64,000 nt of DNA, taken from NCBI GenBank assembly GCA_004794655.1, contig SMMW01000521.1, positions 5,252,501 through 5,316,500 of the forward strand, written 5' to 3'. The notes under the pieces were generated by a model that saw nothing but the letters and a program-made list of their open reading frames with translations, was not told the origin of the DNA and made no database searches. Positions 23,960 through 36,200 of the stretch are shown here, in pieces. The DNA is from Marisa cornuarietis (taxonomy: Eukaryota; Mollusca; Gastropoda; Architaenioglossa; Ampullariidae). The position numbers and the translations under genes were made by a program. Each line of letters begins with the position of its first letter. Position 1 is the stretch's first letter.

Positions 23960-24349
23960 TTAACAAGAGAAGAAAACATTCATGTCGGCCCCCACTTCTG
24001 TGAATGTTTTCCAGGAGGTCGTGTGACAGGACAGTGAAGGCCAGGGCTGCGTTGCATGGCTGGTCTTAATTGTCCGTCTTAAGAGGACCTTCTTAACTTT
24101 GCTGGCAGTCTTAGTTAAGTCGCGATGTTCATCCTGTTGCATGAACCTGCCTACCGACCTGCTTAGTTGACAAGTAGGTTCAGTCTGCACAAAGGTCGAG
24201 GTCAGCGGTAAATAAATTGTGGGGTCGTGGGTCTCTTGCTCAAAGCTCACCTCCGGCACAGGTAATTTTTCTCTCAATGTGGAGCCTGCGTAGAATGTTA
24301 GCAAACATATAAGCCATAAATATGTTAGTGAGAAGCTTGGAGAAAACAT
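23960..24349 (-). CDS. possible small secreted protein, hypothetical
   Basis: An intact minus-strand frame of 129 codons plus stop, counted from a Met that begins a signal-peptide-like stretch (MFSPSFSLTYLWLICLLTFY, then AGS). Upstream the frame stays open for 38 more codons to another Met at 24463. The mature part has few Cys residues and basic pairs (KK, RR). I recognise no family, and the frame could be chance or one exon of a larger gene. No splice or expression support is visible. Confidence 0.22.
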   Translation of the reverse strand: MFSPSFSLTYLWLICLLTFYAGSTLREKLPVPEVSFEQETHDPTIYLPLTSTFVQTEPTCQLSRSVGRFMQQDEHRDLTKTASKVKKVLLRRTIKTSHATQPWPSLSCHTTSWKTFTEVGADMNVFFSC

Positions 24350-24601
24350 TGTCATTGTTGATGATCTCTCGTCGTCCTGTGGATTTAAAGTTGATGGACT
24401 TTTTTTCTCTCTCGTTCTTAGCAAATTCATTTTCATTTTTCTTATTACTCCGGACACCACCACCCCTTGTTTTCAGTGACTACGTGGACTTCACACAGAT
24501 CTACAATGTTTTTCATTACTGTCAGCCAGTGTGACAGACAGGGGTAGGTTAAAAGGAATGAATAAAGAATTCAGATGGTACCAACAATTCGGTCGTGTGT
24601 T

Positions 24602-24636
24602 CAAATCTCTCTCTCTCTCACACACACACACACAAT
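24602..24636. repeat. short (TC)n(AC)n microsatellite
   Basis: Alternating TC and then AC units. Confidence 0.85.
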
Positions 24637-24904
24637 TTTTGGGGTGTGCAAGCTCATTGGATTTTGAAATGTGTTAGTTAGGTAAACAGTCAGGATGAAC
24701 GATACAAGATTGTCCTTCAGGGTAACTTGGAGAGAAATCCACGCCAATGTGGCCAGAAGAAGAACTGGCTTACAAACGTGAAGGAGTGGACTGGTCTTCC
24801 TGAGGTGGAGGCTCACCATCGCTCACGACAGGCAAGAGTGGCGAGTGTTGTCAGCTGCCGCGTCTATCCACGTGCTCGCCACAACGACCGATGCTAGTCA
24901 AGGG

Positions 24905-25103
24905 CTGGGGGGGGGGGGCGAAAATTGGTGTTTCACGCCGAGCCAGCAACTAAAGCCACATCACGGCAAGGCAGCCAGCCCTGTAAACAGATGTCACATG
25001 CAAAGAAAGAACAACGTGCCCAAGATGAGAGCTGAACCCAGGACATCCAACCTTCACTGTATTGGTGACAGGCGCTAACCATGGCGCCACCAGGCCGCCC
25101 TAC
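24905..25103 (-). mobile_element. tRNA-derived SINE
   Basis: On the minus strand an A-box-like TGGTTAGCGCC (25081-25071) and a B-box-like GGTTCAGC (25038-25031) follow a head reading gggcggcctggtggcgccat. The core atgtgacatctgtttacagg (near 25000-24980) matches the plus-strand SINE at 17.4 kb with few changes. The 3' part ends in ggctcggcgtgaaacaccaa, next to a G/C homopolymer at about 24906-24919. The two copies therefore share head and core but carry different tails. Confidence 0.78.
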
Positions 25104-27485
25104 TAGTCAAGGGACGAGTGAATGAATGATCGAAAGCAAGCCTCGAGTCAGTGTCATGTGACCTATGATGATAACCCAGCTAGTAGAAACTTCATGTCTG
25201 TGTATATATGAGTTTGCCAGTTACAATACACTCGTATCCTGTTTGGAGTGGGGCCGTGGTTCCCATGCACACTGACTTGGCTTCAGTTCGCATGCGCATA
25301 GAATAGTTTTTCATCCAAAATAATTGTAAATATTATGCATGAGGAAAATAAGCCATAAAAAAGTTATGTAAGAGAAAAACTGGGTCGATTATTTAAATTA
25401 TTTTGTTTCTATGTCAATTACTTCTCTTACAGGATTGTTATTTTTTTTCATTCTCATTATGCTGCGTGGCAAGGTAGTGAGCGCAAGATCATCTGTACTG
25501 TAGCGTTTTACAATTAAAAGTTGCTAATGAGCGAATCAGAATGCTCAAAATATTTCTCAATTACCTGAAGACTAGAGCAGCATACGGTGCTTGAGGCAGA
25601 CACCCTATCCCTGTGTGTGTGTGTGTGTGTGCGTGCGTGCATGTACACAACATCTAAAATAGCTGTTGCCATCAGTTAGTGCTGCACTTGGAGAAGGATA
25701 AACACGCTGGCGAATGATGGTGGTAACACCAACAGTCTTTATGGTCTAGTTCTCTGGTAAGAGTTTAACACAAAACACCTCATTCAGGTTTCCCTCTTGA
25801 GGAAATTCACACCTTCCTAATATTGAGTACAAGTGCTCAGGCAAGATCTAGACATGGATTTATTATTTTTTTAAAACTCCCTCTCCCAACCCTCATAAAT
25901 TAAAAAAAAGAAGTCTTGACATCCAGACCCTAAATTCCTTTTTCTTTGCAACCCATGCTGAAAAGAGAAATGTGTAAATTTGAAATACATATCAAAACAA
26001 GCAAACAAATCAAAAGAATATCCAAGTTACATCCTCTCAAATTTAGAAGCGGATTCATTGAAGAACAAAAAGTTAAAAGTACTGTGTATGGTAGTACAGT
26101 AAAACTTTCTCAAACTTTGTTACATATGCATCCTGCAGCCAGTTCAAAAAAAAAAAAAGAACAAAATGTCTCCAATATATGTATTATGCGATGTTGTTCT
26201 GCAACTAACATGTGGAAGTAAGCGCAAACATATCCACACACACACACACACACACTCTCTCTCTCTCGCTCCCTTTGTATTCTCCATTTACAAAAGTATT
26301 CTAGCATGTGAGCAACCTCAGTAACCTCAACAAGCACGCCAACAGACCATGGCCTGTCAGCTCATACTGTCAACAGTAACACGGCACAAAACTGTGCCAC
26401 TCCTTGCTCAGCGATGATGGTGAAGACAAGAAGTTTCTAGTGTATAACAGCAAGTAACGTCACACTTACGTTCCTGCTAATGCAAACATTTGCTTAGCTG
26501 CACTTTCTCAGGGTTTGTGGTTCTGTAAATGCTTGCCCAGGCAAAACATAAGTGTACTCAGAGCAGCTCATCACAGAAACATGCATATTGTTAGGATCGT
26601 TTGCCTCAATGCACTTTGCAACTGTTCCTCTACACTAGCAACACATCAAGGTATCATGATTGATTACATTTTAAGTGCAAAGTAAGAAATGTGCACACAA
26701 CATTCAACTTTAAAACATTTTCAGCACTTTTTTTCAGTTTTGTTTTGTTCAGTGACTTTTCAGGCAGGAAGCAAGCAGAAAAAACTCTGACACTCTGCTC
26801 GTTCAATGCTGCCAATGTCAGTCTTCCTCCACACCATGGCACAAAGCCGATGCGTGTCCTCTGTCACAAAGCGAAGATAATGGCATCTTAAAGTCTAGAA
26901 ACCACTGTCAACAACTGGGGTTAGTGCCAGCCTCTGAGGCAAGGAACGTGGTAAGGCAAACTATAGACTGATAAAGCACACTGCAGTCATGCTCACCCAA
27001 TGTTTCTGCATGATTCTCCATTCACCTGTATGCTTCCCCTCATTGACTGCAAGAGTTTTGTGAAAAATAAGGCAAGATACAAAAGTATGAAACTTCAAAT
27101 CCTGGGATTTCTGTTTACATCTTCCTGTCCACCTTCTGTCAGGTTTTTTCCCCCTTCTTTTCAGCTACCACTTCTCTTTCACTCATATATTCCTACAACC
27201 CCACCCCATCCCCAAACTAACATCCCCACCCATCCCCACTGCTACCAAACTATAATAAAAGGAGTCTACAGTACGATTCGTAGCCCAACCTCAATGCTGG
27301 TAATGCAGTGTTTCAATAAGAGACAAATGCTTGGCATGAGGTATTTTTTTACCTGGACAGTCAGCCTGTCAAGCAGACTCAGACAGGAGTCTGGTGATGA
27401 CTCTAAAAATGCATGATTTAAAACTCCTTTAAAAAAAAAAAAGCTTCATCAATCAACAAGGCTGTCCTACCACTGCTACAATCCA
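25104..27485. other. no gene seen; intergenic or extended 3' UTR of KMT2
   Basis: AT-rich sequence with short GT, AC and TC microsatellites (25613-25632, 26236-26270). A minus-strand AATAAA lies at 25864-25859, so a longer KMT2 3' UTR reaching here is possible. No coding exon is supported. Confidence 0.5.
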
Positions 27486-27942
27486 TTTATTTATGAATGG
27501 CTTAAAGCCCACTTAGAAAAGATTTTGACATCAAGCATGTTGAATAACACATACAACACACGAGCATATATAACAAACCATTTATCAACACACACACACA
27601 CAAAGAAGGCTGCTTTATGATTTAGTAAGTTCTGACAATAAAATTTCTCCAGTAATGCTTGACAATGCAAGTTCTGAATCTGCACAAAATGATGTCTTGG
27701 AAATGAACCCCTTTGTGTTCCTCTGTTTATGTCATTTGGTGCAAAAGTTCTCCAAACATCCAAACACGGGCCCTGACTTCACAACGAATGCTGCCTAAGA
27801 TGACTGAAGACAATGCTGAGGAAGCTCTCTGTCTCAAAGATGATGGACAACTCTCGATGAGAACTGGGCTGCCCGAGAACATCCCTGGACTCCAAGCTGA
27901 AGAAGCCCTGCATCTCTCCACATTATGGTGGATGCAGACGAA
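27465..27942 (-). other. inferred 3' UTR of KMT2 with polyadenylation signal
   Basis: The sequence after the KMT2 stop runs without recognisable coding content to AATAAA on the minus strand at 27491-27486. A T-rich stretch of the transcript strand lies downstream at about 27430-27440, as expected of a cleavage site. The end point is inferred. Confidence 0.5.
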
Positions 27943-30247
27943 TCAGTTGAGGTACTTTCGGCACCGCTTTGATCCACAGGTACATGGGATCTTGACGTCT
28001 TCAATGGGGAATTTGTAATCATATGTCAGCTCTTCACCTTTCTTGATACTGAGGGATAAGAAGGGGTTTAAAAGCATTGTTAAAAAACCAAACAAAAAAT
28101 CCTTGCATGAAAAGCACAAAGCATCGCCAATGGATTTTCACCCAAAATGGAGGATATATTTGCAACATATTTAAAAGTCAAATAAAATATGTATTTAAAA
28201 AATGCAATGAAAATTTCCATCCCTTAGTTTAATTTGGAATGTGTAAGGCAAAATTTATCACTATATTTCACAAAACAAATTGAAACCCAACAGCCATTTC
28301 ATGGATGCATTGGAATCTTAGAGGTCTACAAAAATCAAAACTGTTCTTAAATCACTTGTTTGAGCTCAGATCTGTGAACAGCACCCTCTCTCCTCAAGAT
28401 CATACTAATATTTAAAACTGCTAAACCTGACAATGTGCAGCAGAGTGCAGGATGATTCCAGAAACTGAAACTTACGGTCTCATGGCAAAGATGACAATGT
28501 GCTTTCTTCCATCCACTTGAATGACTTTGGAATAGCAATTGGGCTGCAGATAAGAAGCAGATGATTAATAGGCATGAGCTGAATTCTTGATGCTGGCCAT
28601 TCTAAACAAGCAAGATCAAGACGCTAGGTCTACATGTTAATGTGCACATAAAACAGCATTATCTTATGGTGCTGTTATTGACCAAATAGACCTGTTGTAC
28701 AATAGTGACCTCAGTAAAGCAGGTCTTATCTAGGCAGATGCTTTAAATGAAAAGAAGGTACAGCTGTGTAATGACCAGACTGACCAGTACAGTCTCATGT
28801 CATACAGCAGATACAGCAGTCTCATGTCATGTTTGTAAAATGCCATCCTTCGGTGTCTTGGTGTTGGATATACATGTGATATGTATATTTATGATTAAAG
28901 CCCTTGTAGTAGCCTGACTTTCTGAAGAAAAATCTGTGTCCACCTGTCAACTTGTTCAAAGCCATTTACCTCACAGGAATGGTTGATGAAGCGTGCTGCA
29001 CTTCCATGCATGGTTGCATCAACAACCTCACAGTCATCAATCCGGAACATATAGCAGCCAATTCCCTATACAATGAAACATATCTGGTCATAATTCAACT
29101 CCACCAGGTAATCTACTGTCTCAGAAAATCTAGAAGATTGTTTTTACAGCCATTTAGACATGACTTCTAATAATCAAGAAGAACCAAAGCCTTAAAACAC
29201 AAACACAACAGTCCTTTTGAACAATCTTTGGGTTTTTTTGTTTTTTTAAATAATTAATAATCTAAAGCAGTCTCTGAATGTCAGCCATATAACAAACCTT
29301 TTCTGTTAAAGTCAATATTCATTTACAGAATGTGACACTGTAGCATGAAAATCTTTACAAGATGAGACTTGTGAAACAAAACAAGACCTAGCTACCTTGC
29401 TTTCATAGTATTTCTCCCGCTTATCAGTCAGCAAAGAGCGGATGATTTCGCCTGCATACTCAATCACCATCTCACCAGCATCAATGTTGCGCTTGCAGAA
29501 GAGGCCTCGGCCATGGATCTTTGACCTGCACCATAAAACAAACCTTTAAGCATTTTGACGATCTAAAGAATATACCATACTCAATGATACACAATTTGTA
29601 TGAGGTTTAATGACTATCCTCCTGTGCTCCATTCCAAAGAACACTCCCAACAAAATAGCATCAAACTGCTGCTTCTCTTACCTTGCAAAGTGAACTCCAG
29701 AAGCAGTATCTAGTGCATTACAGGAACAGTATCTAGTGCATTACAGGAACAGTATCTATTCCAGGAACAGTGCATTATAGAGGATTCTAACTGATCTTTC
29801 TTGAACTCTTGAAATTTCACAGAAGCCAAGTCTACAAGTATATGACAATTCTTTTTGATAAGCACAAAAAAAGTTTCACAGATTCACAAATACAGTGTCA
29901 GGAGCAAATCCAAAAAAACTCAACATTAATCATGCCCATCTTCTGGAATAATAAATTCTTTTGACAAAGATATACACAACACACTACCTAACTGTGCCAT
30001 ATGATAATAGGATAATTGCTATGATGACAGATGGAGGATTATTTCATATTTAGGATGTTGCTAATTCCCAACTTCTGCATATAAACTATCTCTGAAGGAA
30101 AATGAGAACAGAAATGTAAAAGCAAGAGAAGAGAATGGCCATGAACAAATGATGCCTGCTGACCTGTAGACACCAACAGCCTCTTTGGCATGTTCCTGAA
30201 GCTTGCGGAAACGCATGGCCATGGGCAGCTCCATGCTTGTCGCTCGC
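27943..30247 (-). other. KMT2A: KMT2 exons 27-31: SET and post-SET catalytic domain
   Basis: Exon 27 has [16 protein letters not shown]; exon 28 [18 protein letters not shown] and [10 protein letters not shown]; exon 29 [11 protein letters not shown] and ARFINHSCE; exon 30 [12 protein letters not shown]; exon 31 [14 protein letters not shown] and [13 protein letters not shown] before the stop. The NHSC and ELTYDY motifs that form the S-adenosylmethionine and lysine pockets are intact, as is the post-SET Cys cluster. The enzyme should be active. Confidence 0.96.
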
Positions 30248-33200
30248 CTGCACACATGCACAAAAACTGTTTATAAATAGGCTCACAACAATACCTAGTA
30301 CAGATATCAGCTGTATGTGCACACCAGTGAGTAAATGTACCTATGATGAGTGGAAGTAATTCACAATTCTACCAAGTGATATTTCTCTTGATGACAACAA
30401 ATTCAAAAACTCTTCAAAAACTCAAAACACTCTATCTCTTAGCTGTGTTAATCTAGTCGCATTGTTTACTGACAGGCTAGCCATGTTAGCATTATCCATA
30501 TTCATTATAAATCATCATCCAGGCGTGCTAACAATCAGCCTTGACACTATAAAGCTCAGCTTCAAGCTCTAGCCTTTAACACTCACTATACAACCATCAA
30601 TTTCAAAAATGTAATCTCAAAACCTTGCCCACTATAAAATGTCTCAGTTTATTTTAAAACTTTATATTTTAAGTTATTTTATTGCTGCAGGAGTAATTAA
30701 AAATGATTAATATTAATTTTATATAGCTGTTTTCAAGTACCAAACAAATTTTCAAAAATATCTGAGTAAAAAAAAAAAAAGAGAAATATGAGACAAGAAA
30801 GGGTGTGGCTTCCTTCCCTTTTACTATCCGCGTGTATATCTGAGTTGCGACTGGCTCTTTGTTTTTTCTATTTAGTCAAGAAATATTCAGTTTTAAGTCT
30901 GAAGCTGATAGTTTGTAATTAGACAATAAGTCCTTCATTGTTTCTGATGAAAATAACGAGGAAGATGAAGAGATTGTGGTTGCATTTTTTAGAATTTCTA
31001 TTTTAGTGTTTTATCATAATGTTTAGTGTGTCGTTATGATTTTTGGATGCATCATTTGTGTAGAACCACTGTGAACATATAAATAAAAAAGAAAATATCT
31101 GCTCTCTGTGCTTATGACCAGGACTGGATTACACGACTGTTCATTTGCTTCCATACATAGAAGTATCTAGAGGGGATACATTTCCTCTATATTTGATGAG
31201 CATTTATATGTATAAAAAAAAGAGATAACAAAAACCTGTGAAACAACGCTGATTTGCAGATGGTTATAACACCAACAATAAGGAAATAGACAACAATGAC
31301 ACCCAACAATAAGACGACAGTAAAGAAGTTGAGAACAAACACCAACACCATCAGTAAGGAAACAGACAAAAAACACTAACACCAACAGTAAGCACCGACA
31401 CCGAGAGTAAGAAGACAAGAAGTACCTGGATGACTTGGGCTCCATTTCTTCCTCCCTGTTAGTATGCACTTTGCTTGGATGACGACGATATCGAGAATTC
31501 AAGAAGCTGAAGATGTCGTACGGCTTACGTGTTGTGAAAGGCTCGCATCGTGCACACCCGCTTGGATTAATAATGAGCTCCTGTGCAATTCATTTAACAT
31601 ATTAATTGTTATCCACATTTATTGGTAAACTGATAGTGCCCAAGTCTTTCTTTTGATGACCGACAGTCCCTATCCCTACCAAACATTGTTTTGTTTAGAA
31701 ACACTTAGATACACTGATCTTTTGTTTGTTTCATAATGACATATTTTATCTCTCTAACATTCACTCATACTTTAACACAAATCTGCATCAAGTCCAGTAT
31801 CCATCTCCTATTCACACACTCTTATTTACCATCTCACACATGTTCAGTACACAGACCTCATCTTCTTCTGGCGGCTCATACTGCTGATGACGAAAAGTGT
31901 AGTGACGGCAGTGACGAGCCCCCTGTAGCTGTTCCACAAGATAGACAACAGCTTCATGGCCAATGCCAAACATCTGTACACCATTCAACCCTGCACATCA
32001 ATCAAAATGATTCTTAAACTTTGGAGATAAAAACATTGACACCCTCTGAGCCTTGTTAACTGATCTGTAAATGAGACATATCAGACAACTTAAACGTGTT
32101 CTGGTGGTGAGATGAACCCTGTAGCGCCATCTCTGTGACATGAAAGTCACCAAACAAAACATACTTGAAAGGCCATTCAGCATTAGCGACACCCATTGTT
32201 ATTCTTCTGACTCAGGAAAAAAGTAAACAAGCATGCTGCTTTATTCTGATTGATTCACAGTGTTTACATGCTTGATTGTTAATACTTTGCAGTCCTGACA
32301 GTCAGTAGTCAATGTGGTGACAACTACACACAGTCACTTCATCACTTTTGCATCCCATGATGCTGTGCTGACATTCAGTAACTTTGAATTTTGGTGCAAA
32401 CTGTTTAAGATTACTTTTTAAAAAATGCTTTAAATGAAATACAAGGCATTAAGTACTAGATCATGGCTGGGTAAATTTTATAAAACTGAACCCTGCTCAG
32501 TCTAATCTGCAGGGTGTGTACTCAGCAAAATTGTCCATGCAGCCACACAAAAATATAGAAAAAAAAACCGAAGTCATTTCACCCACCAGCATATGATAGC
32601 TGCTTCATTCTGCTGGCTGCTCTGGCATCTTGAACTCTTTCTGTGACTTGGCGCCATGCCTCTGTTGTAACAAAATGTGTGATACTGCAGGTTAACATTG
32701 TTCCTTGTGTCTAACATTTATGAGGCACAGTGGTTCACTGTTAGGAGTGATAGCAACCTCATACTTTTTAAGTACAAAATGTCAACATTGTTGTCAAATA
32801 TCACAATGCCTGACAAGTCTTACTCCAATCAAGCACTGCAAATAAACTCAACTCACTGTCACAAAATCAATCAATCACTATATCACCAATCAACTTTATT
32901 CCAAATCATTGTGCATTTATTTTATGACATGCTAAAAACACCAGATATGAGGCATTAGACAGTAGTATTAAAAAATTGCCCCTTGCACAGGTGGCAACTA
33001 CCTCATACCCTCAAAACTATTCCACACAGGCATGCGAAGACAACTTTCACGTAGCTAGTTTTAACATAGCCCTACCATCAAAATATCCCACATTCACCTT
33101 GAAAAGCCAATATTTTTACAGCTAGAATTGGTCTGGAGAACATGACCTGGCTCTTACCCATGAGTTTCAAAAGAATTAAATAATTATTGCAAGCCAGCAA

Positions 33201-36200
33201 CCTGTAACTTCAGATGAGCTACTACTTTATTTTTTTTATAAGAAGCCCCACTCACCCTCCATTGTATCAGCACGGCAGTAGAATCCATCTTCTGATGTAA
33301 CCTCAAAGGACAGGCGGGGCATGTCGTGTGGGCGGGGCACTCGAGCTGCTCCCTGATTCTGAAAATCTGGAGTAGGAGGCATTTTCCGAAGAGGAGTGTC
33401 AGTGATCTCCTCTTCAACAGCTGCCTGGGGCAGAGTTCCTCCTGCCTGATGAGGGAAGTGCACTATGGGATGGCTTACCATGCTTCCTGCACATACAGCA
33501 ACACAATATACCCTAACACTTCTATACTCTTCCTTCACATACAGCAACACGATTTCCATAACACTTCTATACTCTTCCTTCTGCAGTCATTTCAACCACA
33601 GGATTAAGGACTATTATAATGTTGAGACCTGCCTACTCTACGATACCTATACTGAAAAAAAAGACAATATTCTCGCAAATTATGAATAAAGTTAAAACCC
33701 CAGAATCATTGGAAGGTGTTAGTGCATCTAGCATGTGAGACATTGAGAAGCATATTCCCAGACTTTGTAGAGACTTTTATCATTAGATATTCTGTTGATA
33801 CTTTTATGACCAGAAATTTGTGTACATCTAGTTATAGATCTGCATGTGTCTGTTACAGTCAATGTCAGAAAAAAGGAGCTATGTCATCATGCTGACATTC
33901 GATTCCACATTTTTCTCAGACATGCAACTAGAAAAGTGTAAAATAATCTTAAAGGCTTAAGGCAAGGATCTGCAGCACCCAGCAGGACCAAGGTGATGGT
34001 CTGGTATTGATGCTGTCAAAATCTCAGCAGCAGAAGCTTTCTCAGCTCCTAAAATCAATGTTCCTGATTTTGGCAAAACTGTAACTGTGTTGATTTTGTT
34101 GTTCATGTTTTAAAGAATGGACAGCACACCCTGTCAAGAACTGGCTGTTGGCCACAGTGTACAGGTTGTACGTAAGAAAGTGTGTACTGATCATGTAGTG
34201 AGAATGTCGTTCTTTGGCAACCTGTGGAATTGGTAAGCAAGTGGCATGTGCTGGTGAATGGGAGCTCACTGGCATTCACTGTGCATTGGTATTTTGTGAA
34301 CACTGCATTCCTAAGTCTCATCATCCAAGCAACTTGATGTTTGTAGTGTATGTGGAAAAGGGAATCAGCTTACGAGTATTGTTCAACTTTATGAGGGATG
34401 GGCCCAGATATGCCAGCAACTGTAATCTTGAAAGAATTGAAATTCAGACTCTGCTGTTGTTAGCCTTAATGCTACGTTGTCAGACACTGATCACATTATT
34501 CAAAACTGTTGCCAGGCTTTTCCAATGCTGATAATAAGTTTTATATGTGTACAGTTATTATTATTATTTGAACAGTCGGACTTTGTAGTCTGGTGATATA
34601 TGGTGCTTGCTTTCTACATTATCATGACATGTTGACTCTTTATTTGATGATGATGCTTGATCTTAGACAATACTGATATTTTCTGACATAGTCGAACTGT
34701 GTTCATACAATGTTTATTGCCATGTTGATTTACCACAGGCAGTAAGCCCTTGCAATGGAACTGTGAACCTGAATTCTGCTGTCTCCCAGAGTTCAGGGTC
34801 TACCACCCTTGGTAACACCTGGTATCTTACTGATATTCTGTTGTTCTGTTTACTTGTAGTGTTGTATAAACCTCTGGCTGGTTATTTCACATTTACTTGA
34901 AAGGAAAGTGGGAAGAAAAGGAAATCAAGAAAAAATTTAGTACTAAGCTGAGTATGAAGTCACGGTAAACCCATTGGCAGATCTCTATGATCTGTTGAGA
35001 GAAAGGACATATGCTTTCACATGCTGTCTACCTGCAGCAATGAGTGTGCTGCGCCACACCAACACCTTACTACTTCACACTTTTCCTCACATTTCAGATC
35101 TCTTAAATGGGGACCAAATAGATGTGAGTTTCTGTTAAAAGTCTCAGGTCTGGTTACTGAATACATTTGTATGAACTGAATCCTATGAAAGGGTGGACAT
35201 GGGAAGACTATACACAGCCCAATGTGAAGAGCGACATACTGAAGTAAGCCTGCATTACAATTACATTATAAATTCAAAAGAAAAAAAATACCCACCTTTG
35301 GCCACATCTGGCAATAATTTCTTCGTCGAACCAGCAGACCTGCCTTTGGGTCTGCCGTCAATGCTGCTAGCAGTGGAGATGCCTGAGGCACCAGCCTCAG
35401 ACAAGGGTTCCTTGCGTAGGAGATTCAGGCTCTGTTTGCGACCCTTCTTTCCCATGCGATGTTTGTGCAGCAGCCGTCGGATTCCGGCAAGTGTGGTATT
35501 TGCTTGTTCTTTGGTGATCTGTACCACGCGATCCGATGGCATCAGTTTCTCTGCATCTTTCCGAACACCGGGTGCTGGTGCAGAATCCAAGACTGTACCA
35601 GCCACTGGAACTGTCCTGATCATCTTGTGCTGAAGAGAGGCTGGCTGGACATGACCAGAGAACTGACCCTGGATAATCCCGTTCTTTTCTACAGGCACAA
35701 TAGTTGTTCGTTTGGGCCCTGAACACAAAGCCTGGTAGGAAGGAAAGGCTGGGCGTTTGCGAACAAGCAAAGCCGGCTTCAAGTTTCTATGTATCACAGT
35801 ATTTGAACTCAGCGAGGTAGACAGTTTTTCCTCAGACTGGCTGGACAAGGGGACAGACACAGGCACTGTTTGAGATGCTGCTGTCGCAGGCTGTGCTGCC
35901 GAAACAGAGATGAACATATGCTTAATGTTTTCTGATGGCAGCTGAGAAACTGCACTTTGGCCCTGTCCAGTGGCCACAATACCAGGTAGGTGGGCATGCA
36001 CTTGCATCTTATTCACGCAATTTGTTGAAGGCAGGAGCCCCAATTGTCGAGAAACATGCATCACACGAACCACAGGTTTCGGTGGAGCCAAAGCAGAAGT
36101 GCTGCCTGGAGTGATCAGAAGATGGTCCGACCTTGCAGATTTGTCAACCAGCACTCGAATGATTCGCTGCGGCGGGGGGAATGATGGTGTACTGGGGCTC

